Shown piece by piece: positions 54,249 to 61,386 of a stretch of DNA of 64,000 nt (position 1 is its first letter; every line of letters begins with the position of its first letter). The translations under genes and the position numbers were made by a program. The notes below the pieces were generated by a model, which saw nothing but the letters and a program-made list of their open reading frames with translations, did no database searches and was not told the DNA's origin. The DNA comes from Aedoeadaptatus coxii (GTDB taxonomy: Bacteria; Bacillota; Clostridia; Tissierellales; Peptoniphilaceae): NCBI RefSeq assembly GCF_903819215.1, contig NZ_CAIJCT010000010.1. One strand, 5' to 3'.

Positions 54249-54282
54249 ATCGTACCACACAGTACCTATGTGTCAATAGGTA
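54249..54282 (-). promoter_or_regulatory. padR promoter with overlapping palindromic operator
   Basis: A consensus TTGACA (54276-54271) and TACGAT (54254-54249) are 16 nt apart on the minus strand. The -35 is embedded in the perfect palindrome TACCTAT-N6-ATAGGTA (54263-54282). A repressor bound there would block RNA polymerase. Confidence 0.7.
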
Positions 54283-54362
54283 GTTACTATTATTCACACA
54301 TTTTCATTTTCCATTATGCTCGTTAGCTAGAACGCATTGCTCATTAAATACATTGGAGAAAC

Positions 54363-54392
54363 AAAAAAAAGAGCGACTCTCGCGAGTAACTC
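54363..54392 (-). terminator. Terminator after the vapD-like gene
   Basis: An imperfect hairpin around ACTCGCGAGAGT, with outer GAG/CTC pairs, starts directly after the stop and is followed on the minus strand by eight T (54370-54363). Confidence 0.6.
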
Positions 54393-54393
54393 C

Positions 54394-54681
54394 TTATGAT
54401 TCCTTGATAATTGATGTGAAATTTGACCAATCCTCTATTTTAAAAGCGTGTAATTCTCGAAGACTTTCCTTTAGCCAAGAAATTTTTGAAAGGCTGTTAA
54501 TGGCACAATATAAATCTCTAAGACCATCTTTCTCCAATCGATGAATATAAATGTTTCCGGTAGTTCTCTCAAAAGCGAATCCTTTTAATTCATGAGAAAT
54601 TTCGTCAAACGCAATTTTATGAGGGTCTTCAAAGTGATTTTTTAAAATTTCAAAATTTAAATCTAAAACAATGGCATACAT
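54394..54681 (-). CDS. VapD-like ribonuclease
   Basis: A 95-residue protein matching the VapD family, a Cas2-like ferredoxin fold with endoribonuclease (interferase-like) activity in Helicobacter and Haemophilus. Family features: MYAIVLDLNFEILKNHF start, KGFAFERTTGNIYIHR, INSLSKISWLKESLRELHAFKIEDWSNFT end. AGGAGG lies upstream of the ATG. No VapX-like antitoxin is visible. It is alone between padR and the tRNA-Arg attachment fragment, outside the bounded element. Confidence 0.88.
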   Translation of the reverse strand: MYAIVLDLNFEILKNHFEDPHKIAFDEISHELKGFAFERTTGNIYIHRLEKDGLRDLYCAINSLSKISWLKESLRELHAFKIEDWSNFTSIIKES

Positions 54682-54751
54682 TTATTGATGATCCTCCTAT
54701 TCATAACCGGACCTAGCAATCTCACAACGCTCTATACATAGTTAGAGGTAC

Positions 54752-54779
54752 AAAAAAAGTCTAATCTCTCGATTAGACT
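54752..54779 (-). terminator. Terminator, probably the original one of the tRNA cluster
   Basis: AGTCTAATC-GAGA-GATTAGACT on the minus strand, nine perfect pairs, then seven T. It lies five nt beyond the tRNA-Arg 3'-end copy at 54785-54807, where a tRNA operon terminator would be before the element inserted. Confidence 0.85.
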
Positions 54780-54784
54780 AAATC

Positions 54785-54807
54785 TGGCGTACCACAGAGG
54801 ATTCGAA
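54785..54807. repeat. attL-like direct repeat (copy of the tRNA-Arg 3' end)
   Basis: Twenty-three bases (starting TGGCGTACCACAGAGG) are identical to the 3' end of the tRNA-Arg gene at 63645-63667; the match breaks on both sides. A bare tRNA 3' fragment, with no rest of the gene, at the far side from the integrase marks the outer boundary of an integrated element. Confidence 0.9.
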
Positions 54808-54921
54808 GGTTAGGCTATTTATGGATAAAGGTTTAAATTCCAATGTTTACGCCCATTTGTCTACTAACTATATTCGAATATCTTTAGAACTCACAGATAC
54901 TTTAGCACAAGATTTTTTCAA

Positions 54922-55584
54922 TTACAATACTTCTTCCTCGTACTCTTTCATGATCTTGTAAAATGTATTCCGTTTGAGTTTCACTCTATCCATGAAAGCT
55001 GTTGCCGTTATCTCTTTCGCTTTCCATTGTGGATAGAGTTCTTCAATTAGCTTTCGTTGATTCTCGCTAATGGTGGAATAGTTCATCTTCGGTCTACCCA
55101 ATTCTACCCCTTTAGCTTTAGCAAGATCGATTCCCTCACGTTGTCGTTGCCTTATTTTCAATCGTTCCTCTTCGGCAATAGCACCTAACACCTCGATAAG
55201 AATGTTGTTGACCATCTCCATAACCCATTGAGAAGATTGTTCGCCCTCTGAATCTGCCAACGTTGTTGGAATGTTAAGTATCTTCACTCTTATGCCTTGC
55301 TCTTTGAAGTGTTCCAGTTCCTTTTTAATCTCTTCCTTGTTACGCCCTAAACGATCTAGTTCTTTAACAATAAGCGTATCGCCTGATCGTAACATCGTAT
55401 CACGTAACGCAGAATAATTCTTTCTGTTGAAATCCTTTCCACTTGCTTTGTCGATAATCATATGACGTTCATCGATGGGAATGTTCTTCTGATTGCAATA
55501 GTCATAGATTGCCTTCACTTGCCTATCCTCATTTTGTTCTTTTGTCGATACTCTCGCATAGCCATAGGTATAACTCGTTGCCAT
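54922..55584 (-). CDS. Serine recombinase (resolvase/invertase family)
   Basis: A 220-residue small serine recombinase. The catalytic serine is in YGYARVSTKEQNEDRQ near residue 13, with conserved arginines in VKELDRLGRNKEE, the long E helix (AIAEEERLKIRQRQREG), GRPKM hinge and a C-terminal helix-turn-helix (TATAFMDRVKLKRNTFYK). It could resolve multimers of the excised element or invert DNA; repeats that could be its site lie upstream (55682-55756). Confidence 0.93.
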   Translation of the reverse strand: MATSYTYGYARVSTKEQNEDRQVKAIYDYCNQKNIPIDERHMIIDKASGKDFNRKNYSALRDTMLRSGDTLIVKELDRLGRNKEEIKKELEHFKEQGIRVKILNIPTTLADSEGEQSSQWVMEMVNNILIEVLGAIAEEERLKIRQRQREGIDLAKAKGVELGRPKMNYSTISENQRKLIEELYPQWKAKEITATAFMDRVKLKRNTFYKIMKEYEEEVL

Positions 55585-56116
55585 TTTATTTACCCCTTTC
55601 TTGAATCTGATCTCATTATACGATTTCTGTTTTTAAATATCCATAATTATTTACAAACGTTTCTAAATTATTTTTTCAAGTTTTATAAACGCATTTTAGG
55701 ATTGCTTTGAACGGTTTATTTAAGTGTACTTTTATAAACAGCTGTCTTTATAAACGATCTAATGGTTAGCACTCGTTCTCTTCCCCTTATGTAGGTATCC
55801 TCTTTGAAATAATTGATATAGTTTTGTCAATGTTAATAGTGATTAAATTTTCTGATCTGAATTGAATACACTAAGCAACGAATGAATTGGCTGGTCTTAA
55901 TCTTTAGCACCACGAATAGGATTGACGGGGAAAGACGTAACCTTAAATTATTTTTCATTTTTGCTGGAGTATATCCCCCCTAATACATTAAAATCTCTTC
56001 CCCGTACTCTAAACATTAAAGGGGGGAGTTTACTAATCTTTGAAAAGTTTTTTATGTTTCTGATATGCCCCCTAACCCCTTCCAAAAAAATTGGCGACTT
56101 TAAAATTTAGGGCAAT
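55585..56116. other. Non-coding region upstream of the serine recombinase
   Basis: About 530 nt with no convincing gene. It contains three copies of TTTATAAAC(G/A) (55682-55691, 55731-55740, 55747-55756) and the related inverted GAACGGTTTATT. A later part (about 55975-56095) holds C- and G-runs: CCCCCC with TAATACATTAAA and ACATTAAA with GGGGGG in inverted order, then CCCCCTAACCCC. A resolution or replication site is possible; nothing here proves it. Confidence 0.4.
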
Positions 56117-56143
56117 AAAAAAAGACTACCCGTTAAGGTAGCC
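56117..56143 (-). terminator. Terminator after the XRE gene
   Basis: GGCTACC-TTAACG-GGTAGTC on the minus strand, seven pairs with one mismatch, then seven T. A related hairpin (GGCTA with TAGCC, 56453-56472) lies between the hicB-like and XRE genes and may be an attenuator. Confidence 0.75.
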
Positions 56144-56149
56144 TAGGTA

Positions 56150-56425
56150 CTAAATGAAATTTACGGTTAGCTTTTTACCACAAGCATTCGCTATTTTATT
56201 CAAGTTTTTCATACTCGGACTTGCCATTCCACCCTCGTATTGTTTGATTTTTACCCTACTGATTCCAGTTAATCTGGATAATTCCTCTTGCGATAAACCG
56301 CTTTCTTTCCTTAATCTTATGATTTGCCTAATAACTTCATATTTAGGTTCTAGCTTGTCATATTCTTGTTTTAATTTTTCATCTTGCATTGATTCTTCAA
56401 AAAATACGTCAAAATTCGTTTTCAT
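56150..56425 (-). CDS. XRE-family helix-turn-helix protein
   Basis: A 91-residue protein with an N-terminal helix and a Cro/C1-type HTH in its second half (LRKESGLSQEELSRLTGISRVKIKQYEGGMASPSMKNLNKIA). The size and shape resemble HigA-type antitoxins, but no HigB/RelE-like toxin is adjacent. It follows the hicB-like gene on the same strand 55 nt downstream. Possible repressor of the element, acting at the palindromes at 56770-56862. Confidence 0.85.
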   Translation of the reverse strand: MKTNFDVFFEESMQDEKLKQEYDKLEPKYEVIRQIIRLRKESGLSQEELSRLTGISRVKIKQYEGGMASPSMKNLNKIANACGKKLTVNFI

Positions 56426-56480
56426 AATTGTTTCCCCTTAGGTATTTTAAATAGGCTACCCGTCAAAATAGCCCTTTAAA

Positions 56481-56696
56481 TTAAGCGATTATTTCAACAA
56501 ATTCAGGTTTGCTGTTCTTCGCTTCGCATGCCTCAAAATAAGCTTCAACTGCTCCCTTAAAATCTTCAATCATTTCTTCGATTGTATCACCATAGAATAC
56601 AAACGCTCCATCTACAAGTAAATATCCAGAAATTTTCCCTTGAACTCTTTTTTCTTTTACGACTCCCGCAATGCCCTTGTATTGTAATACTTTCAC
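56481..56696 (-). CDS. HicB-like protein
   Basis: A 71-residue protein with the HicB N-terminal fold: YKGIAGVVKEKRVQGKISGYLLV, then FYGDTIEEMIEDFKGAVEAYFEACEA. HicB proteins are antitoxins of HicA mRNA interferases and often autorepress. No HicA-like small basic protein is found next to it. It may have lost its DNA-binding C-terminal domain, as the protein ends shortly after the partial RNase H-like fold. Confidence 0.8.
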   Translation of the reverse strand: MKVLQYKGIAGVVKEKRVQGKISGYLLVDGAFVFYGDTIEEMIEDFKGAVEAYFEACEAKNSKPEFVEIIA

Positions 56697-56769
56697 GTTA
56701 TCACCTCTAATCTCTTGCTGCTTACATCATAGCACAAATGAATTAGGTTAATTAGTGGATAGGTTCAAA

Positions 56770-56798
56770 GTGATATAGGTCAAAATGACCTACGTCAC
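56770..56798. promoter_or_regulatory. Palindromic operator candidate 1
   Basis: TAGGTCA-AAA-TGACCTA (56776-56792), a perfect 7-3-7 palindrome, with further outer arms GTGA and TCAC. It lies about 75 nt upstream of the hicB-like start. Confidence 0.6.
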
Positions 56799-56845
56799 TT
56801 CTAACCTTGAAATTTAAAATGATCTTGAAATAGAGTTCCACAACC

Positions 56846-56862
56846 TACGACATTTTGTCGTA
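56846..56862. promoter_or_regulatory. Palindromic operator candidate 2
   Basis: TACGACA-TTT-TGTCGTA, a second perfect 7-3-7 palindrome 70 bp from the first; half-sites share TA-S-G-W-CA. Two related operators in one intergenic region suit a repressor encoded by the element. Confidence 0.6.
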
Positions 56863-56948
56863 TGTTATTAAACCTACTAACTTACCATACCAAACCTATA
56901 AGCCCATACACATACACAACGTTTCTGAATCGTTAGATGTTCCTACAC

Positions 56949-57332
56949 TTAGCACTGAATCCTGATTGTACCTTTTCTAATTTCCTTGATTCGCTCACGA
57001 ACCCACGCTCTAAATTCATTCGCTTTCGGTTGTCGTGATAAGAATGTGATCTCGTAAATACCATCTTCGTTATAGAGGAGAGTTCTGGGTTGTAAATTTG
57101 AGAATGGCTTAGAGTCGGGATTGGAAGGTACCCCCTTAGCGAGGGGGAACTTGTCAAACATTGAAATTTCAACACTCATTGAATCTAATGTGTTTTTGTT
57201 CTCAAAATGAATTTTCTCCAATTGACGGTCATTTTGATATTCTAGTGCCTTTCCGATTTGTTCACGTGTCATATAGATGTTATTTTGCTCATCTTTGTAA
57301 AAGATTAAGGCGATACTTGTTTCGCCTATCAC
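56949..57332 (-). CDS. BRO-N domain protein, truncated antirepressor
   Basis: A 127-residue protein resembling the BRO N-terminal domain of phage antirepressors: YMTREQIGKALEYQNDRQLEKIH, LYNEDGIYEITFLSRQPKANEFRAWVRERIKEIRKG. Phage antirepressors usually carry a second C-terminal domain, which is missing. Start is a GTG at 57332; the only in-frame alternative before an upstream stop is a CTG. Probably a phage-derived remnant. Confidence 0.75.
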   Translation of the reverse strand: MIGETSIALIFYKDEQNNIYMTREQIGKALEYQNDRQLEKIHFENKNTLDSMSVEISMFDKFPLAKGVPSNPDSKPFSNLQPRTLLYNEDGIYEITFLSRQPKANEFRAWVRERIKEIRKGTIRIQC

Positions 57333-58005
57333 ATTCAGTTCCTAAAAACTCACCTATCATAGTTCCTGCATTTAATACCATTTGAATACATACCGTTTTA
57401 AATGTTAGCACGAATCAATATTAGGAATGATATATCTTTAACAATCACTCTACTTCTCTTTTTATATGATACGGTTTTAACTGCTAAGCACTGAATCAGG
57501 TTATATGTTTTTATCGTGCTTCGTTTATCTCGTCATATCTAGTTATGTTCAAAAATATCTAAACAAATCGAATTAAAATAAGTAGTTTTTAATCATGGAA
57601 TGTAATTGCTTTTATGATCTAAATTTATAAATCTTAGGCAAATAGATAATATTTTAACATATACTAATTTGTTACAAACTCACTTTCTTATATGTTATAT
57701 TTTTGTCAAATATCTACTCTATTAATTTTTAAATAGTATCTCTCTAAGTATTTAATCATGCTAATCTTTAAAAATTATAATTTTAAAATAAGCACAGAAT
57801 AATTGTTAAAACTATATCATATAAGTAGTTCTAATCCTATTTCTATAGTAACCCAGTATTAGTGTTTAAAATTTAAAGTGATTAAGAATCTAAAAATCTA
57901 AAATTTAAAAACTATAATCATATAAAACTATATCACCTAAGATTTTATTTTTAATGAATATAACTTTAATTAGATTTAAAAATCTATGTTTAAAAAAATT
58001 TAAAA

Positions 58006-58047
58006 TTAAGACGGCGAAGTGGGGCTTTTCTGCCCCTATCGCCTTAA
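58006..58047. repeat. GC-rich hairpin inside AT-rich DNA
   Basis: Nested arms: TTAA, GGCGA, GGGGC, loop TTTTCT, then GCCCC, TCGCC, TTAA. Interior bulges are AGT and TA. It is the only GC-rich structure in about 700 nt of AT-rich sequence. It could be a terminator, a nicking or priming site, or a structured RNA. Confidence 0.7.
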
Positions 58048-58079
58048 CTAAAATTTAAAAATAGTATCGTGTTTATTAA

Positions 58080-58138
58080 ATGGTGTTCATTTCATGATAT
58101 CTCTATATATAAGGAAAAAACCATGAAATAGACACCAT
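58080..58138. repeat. Inverted repeat with about 17-bp arms
   Basis: ATGGTGT-TC-ATTTCATG and CATGAAAT-AG-ACACCAT pair except for two central positions, with a loop of about 25 nt. It lies 14 nt past the helicase stop. The loop is too long for an ordinary terminator. Confidence 0.65.
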
Positions 58139-58151
58139 AGTTATTTTATTG

Positions 58152-59936
58152 TCAATCTTTGATTATTCTGTATTTTTTCTTATCTCTAGTATTTTTTTCT
58201 CTGGAATTTTTTGATTCTACCCTATATCCAAATTCTGCTAAATGATTGTTGATACTCCTAACAGTTTTTGAAATAGAACCGTCTTTATTTTTAAAGTTCA
58301 ATTCATTTGCCAACATATCAAACTCATTTTTTAGCAAATCTCTATCTCCATATTTAGCGAAACACGCTTGAATGTTGGATATTCTCTTCAATTCTCTTAC
58401 TCTTTGCTCTCTCTCTTTTTTCTCTGCTCTCTCTTTCTGCTCTTGAATCATTCTCTTTTTTTCGTCAATATAACGTTCTCTTAATCTCCATAAACCTTTA
58501 GGCTCTATGTAATATGGATTGTTTTTAAGGCAATAGTACAAGTCATAATTTACAAGCAAATAATACAAGTGGGCGAAATAGGCTGGCACATCGGGTTTAT
58601 CGGATAAGACGCTTTTGTCATTTTTAATTCGTGTTTCGTTTAACCAGTCTGTCTGTTTGATCTCGTCGTAACATTTGTGTCTAAATTCTATTTGCTGTTC
58701 CTCAAAAATATTCTTAGCCTTTTTTAAATCTTCGTCTTTACGTTTTAATACATTTTCAATTTTTTCAAGTGACGGCAATATCACTGTAACATTCAGTTTA
58801 TTTCCTTTTGCTCTATTTTTTGTTCGTACACGCCCTAGCATTTGAACGACTTCTCCAGCGTCTACATAGTCAATAATGACACGCTTAACGTTATCGTCTT
58901 TAATATTTACGCCATTATCTAATACTGCTGTTGCTACTAGCACATCAGAATTGAAACGTCCTTGTTGTATGATTCGTTCACGTTCTTCCATGCTTATAGC
59001 TGTTTTAAAAACGCCATCGTATAGGGTACAAATGAACGCTCCACCTTTGGCGGTATTGTCACGATACTTCATTCCATTTGCTTGTTGTGCTACTGCGAAG
59101 CCTCTTAACTTGTCTGTCGTGAAGTAAATCATTTTATCGTTCGGTGTACTGATTTTCACTTGCTCTTTTAAGAAATTTTCCCTATCTGCTTCATGAATGA
59201 ATTGAAACTCATAGCGTTCCTTAACGTGTTTTAAAAGGTCTACTGCTTCTTCGTCTGCTGTAATATGTTCAAAATCTTCTATATCTGATTCCGTTACTTG
59301 CTTTAATTGTTCAGTTATTGTCAATCTATCTTTCCCTTTAATATTATTCGCTCTCTCGTATTCCTTAACCGCTTGTATAAATGCTTCTGGTGTAGCGGTC
59401 ATGTATAGCTTAACGCCCTTACATTCCTTGTAAATGTATTCAAATTCTTTCATAGTTTTATCGTTGAATACACTATCGGAAGTGAAGTAATGAGCTTCAT
59501 CTAAAATTAAGTAGTCTACTTCCTTGATATCCTCGCTTATGAATTGCTCCACATCTTGAAATATTTTTTCTGCTTCCTCATCGCTTAACTGATTGTCCTT
59601 TTGAAATTGTTTCCTGAATTTTTTATTTTCGTCCTCATCACCAAATAGTACATTGCCAATGCTCTGATAGCAATATGCCTTATTGTCTTTATCTGATTTG
59701 TGGTTTATTCTCCTAAGATACAATTCATTCTTTACTTGTTCCTTCAGCAATGTTCTATTCGATAGCATGACGACAGAATGAATGTCCTTGTCCGTGATAA
59801 GATTCTCGTAAATGAAACTTGATTTTCCCGTTTCAATAGGTGATGTAATTAAAATGTTGCGATATCCTAATCTCACTAATCTTTTAATTTTTTTATGTAG
59901 TTTATCTGAATTGATATAGATTCCCTGATCGTTCAT
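58152..59936 (-). CDS. SF2 DEAH-box helicase of the element
   Basis: A 594-residue superfamily 2 helicase. Motif I is the unusual ITSPIETGKSSF near residue 31 (SPIETGKS instead of the usual glycine-rich P-loop start), motif Ia VVMLSNRTLLKEQ, motif II LILDEAHYF, motif III YMTATPEA, motif V ATAVLDNGVNIKD and motif VI QMLGRVRTKNRAKG. After about residue 390 come a long charged helix (EKKRMIQEQKERAEKKEREQ) and a C-terminal domain I do not recognise. No nuclease or primase motif is seen. Likely a replication or origin-melting helicase of the element. Confidence 0.85.
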   Translation of the reverse strand: MNDQGIYINSDKLHKKIKRLVRLGYRNILITSPIETGKSSFIYENLITDKDIHSVVMLSNRTLLKEQVKNELYLRRINHKSDKDNKAYCYQSIGNVLFGDEDENKKFRKQFQKDNQLSDEEAEKIFQDVEQFISEDIKEVDYLILDEAHYFTSDSVFNDKTMKEFEYIYKECKGVKLYMTATPEAFIQAVKEYERANNIKGKDRLTITEQLKQVTESDIEDFEHITADEEAVDLLKHVKERYEFQFIHEADRENFLKEQVKISTPNDKMIYFTTDKLRGFAVAQQANGMKYRDNTAKGGAFICTLYDGVFKTAISMEERERIIQQGRFNSDVLVATAVLDNGVNIKDDNVKRVIIDYVDAGEVVQMLGRVRTKNRAKGNKLNVTVILPSLEKIENVLKRKDEDLKKAKNIFEEQQIEFRHKCYDEIKQTDWLNETRIKNDKSVLSDKPDVPAYFAHLYYLLVNYDLYYCLKNNPYYIEPKGLWRLRERYIDEKKRMIQEQKERAEKKEREQRVRELKRISNIQACFAKYGDRDLLKNEFDMLANELNFKNKDGSISKTVRSINNHLAEFGYRVESKNSREKNTRDKKKYRIIKD

Positions 59937-60023
59937 TTTATCCCTTTTCTATATGTCATGCTACTAAGGGGAAGAAAGCCCTTCCCCTGTTCACATCATT
60001 TTTTATCTGCTTCGCCTAATAGT

Positions 60024-60449
60024 TTACTTATTTTCGTAGCGTCTAGCAATGGGATTCGTACCCAGTTCTTCAAGATTGTTCATATTCTTAACGCTAGCGT
60101 AAAAGTACAACGCACTATCTACGATTGTTTGAATATTGAATCGCCAATCTTTTTTTATGTTTCGCTTATGGTTCGGTTTCTTACCCATACGTTGAACGTT
60201 AGGCATGAAATGAAATTCTACATCTCGTTCCGTATCATCTAAGAATATTGTTGCGATTGCTATGTCTGTTTTTTTGCTTTTGCTTTTTTGATATATGACG
60301 ACACGGTTTCCGTTGTTTTCTGTTTTTATATCCAATCCTATTCGATTCATTTGATCGTATAGTTTTAAGTACTGATCTACAAATACGTTGATCTGTTGGA
60401 AATCTATTTCGAAATCATAAGGCGTATGGTTTCCTTGTTGGTTTATAAT
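60024..60449 (-). CDS. Small element protein A, apparent AUU start
   Basis: Unknown protein. A conventional ATG exists only at 60350 (108 residues) and has no ribosome binding site. The frame is open upstream, and GGGAG stands five nt before an ATT at 60449, giving 141 residues that start MINQQGNHTPYDFEID. The extended protein aligns with that of the preceding gene: GNRVVIYQ against GNTVILYC, AIATIFLDD against AITTIRLND, and a C-terminal helix with tryptophan near its start. I infer an AUU start. The gap to the helicase gene is 87 nt and all are on one strand. Confidence 0.65.
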   Translation of the reverse strand: MINQQGNHTPYDFEIDFQQINVFVDQYLKLYDQMNRIGLDIKTENNGNRVVIYQKSKSKKTDIAIATIFLDDTERDVEFHFMPNVQRMGKKPNHKRNIKKDWRFNIQTIVDSALYFYASVKNMNNLEELGTNPIARRYENK

Positions 60450-60459
60450 GATCGCTCCC

Positions 60460-60804
60460 TTATTGTGGTAATAACCCTTTGGCGTTTAAATAGTAGTGTG
60501 TAGCCTTTTTAATTAGTTTGTTGATGTCATTCTCTATGTTCCAATTAGTGAATTTTTCTGGATTGCTTTTTACGTATGCCATTCGTTGCTTAATAAAGGG
60601 TTCTAAATTAAAGCTAAGCGGATAATACTGTTCATCATTTAGGCGTATGGTTGTAATTGCCTTTGTTGTATTACTCGCTTTATCAAGGCAATATAGAATC
60701 ACCGTGTTTCCTCGATCAGTTACTTTCCCTCTTACGCTAAACTTTGTGACTGTATCAATCAGTTCCTTGTAATCTACTGCTTCCTTTTTTGTTTCCGTGC
60801 TTAT
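60460..60804 (-). CDS. Small element protein B, apparent AUA start
   Basis: Paralogue of protein A. The first conventional start, GTG at 60702, gives 80 residues without a good ribosome binding site and cuts into the conserved core. The frame is open back to a TAA, contains no ATG, GTG or TTG before 60702, and has AAAGGAG followed three nt later by ATA at 60804; this gives 114 residues starting MSTETKKEAVDY. An ACG six nt further is another candidate. Function unknown; with protein A and the helicase it may form a replication module. Confidence 0.6.
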   Translation of the reverse strand: MSTETKKEAVDYKELIDTVTKFSVRGKVTDRGNTVILYCLDKASNTTKAITTIRLNDEQYYPLSFNLEPFIKQRMAYVKSNPEKFTNWNIENDINKLIKKATHYYLNAKGLLPQ

Positions 60805-60913
60805 CGTCTCCTTTCGATATTGCTTGTCTTACGCTCCAGGATTGATTCTAAGACGATTAATTGCTTATCAAATAGTTTCCTCTATGCCTTGAATCTCTCC
60901 ATGAAACAGAAAT

Positions 60914-60945
60914 AAGGCTACTATTCACAAACGAATAATAGCCTT
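60914..60945 (-). terminator. Terminator-like hairpin in the leader of protein B
   Basis: AAGGCTATTATTC-GTTTGT-GAATAGTAGCCTT on the minus strand, 13 pairs with one mismatch, followed by ATTTC; the T tract is weak. It sits 110 nt before the protein B start, so it could be an attenuator or the end of a small RNA. Confidence 0.6.
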
Positions 60946-61184
60946 TGTTCTATGGATTTGTAACACAATCAGCAGTTAGCACATCATATCTGCCTACATC
61001 TTACATACATGAAAAGATAGCGACAAATGGATTCATTGCCTAGTGTATTCGCTTGCAAACAATAGTGGAACAATATCAAGGCGAATGTTTCATCAAAACG
61101 TAAACGCTTTGAACTTTTGAACTGTTCGGCAACGAATCATTCAATCATGACAAGAAGTTAATCTCGTCCTATCTCTTCAAGATT

Positions 61185-61193
61185 ATTATATCA
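61185..61193 (-). promoter_or_regulatory. Extended -10 promoter for the protein B/A/helicase transcript
   Basis: TGATATAAT on the minus strand with TTACAT 17 nt upstream of the TATAAT. It is the best minus-strand promoter between the lipoprotein gene and protein B. Confidence 0.55.
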
Positions 61194-61386
61194 CGAATGA
61201 AAACTAAATGTAACCCTTTTCCCATAATTTTTTCCAAATATTTTCCCATTATTTTTAGCTATTTATCTGCTATTTATTCCGCTTTAATTTAAACGCTATG
61301 AAAACTATTCCCTATGATATTTTCCTGATAAAAAAATTATTGTTCAGATTGTATCTCTAAAATGATCGTTAAAAAGAATCGTGAGT

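Larger units (their letters stand above)
57333..58151. other. AT-rich non-coding stretch with inverted repeats, possible origin
   Basis: About 820 nt without a convincing gene, very rich in A and T, with many TTTAAA and AAATTTAAAA repeats (57850-58010). It ends in two large inverted repeats (entries at 58006 and 58080). Such a layout beside a helicase gene could be a replication origin, but I see no ordered iterons. Confidence 0.45.

Noticed and set aside
55922..56110. 62-codon plus-strand frame in the non-coding region of the element
   Set aside because: No ribosome binding site, odd composition across C/G runs, and no recognisable protein pattern.
57300..57380. Frameshift that would extend the BRO-N gene upstream (ATG ATA GGT reading)
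   Set aside because: A TAG stop remains in the frame that joins the two parts, so a single-base change would not give one long frame.
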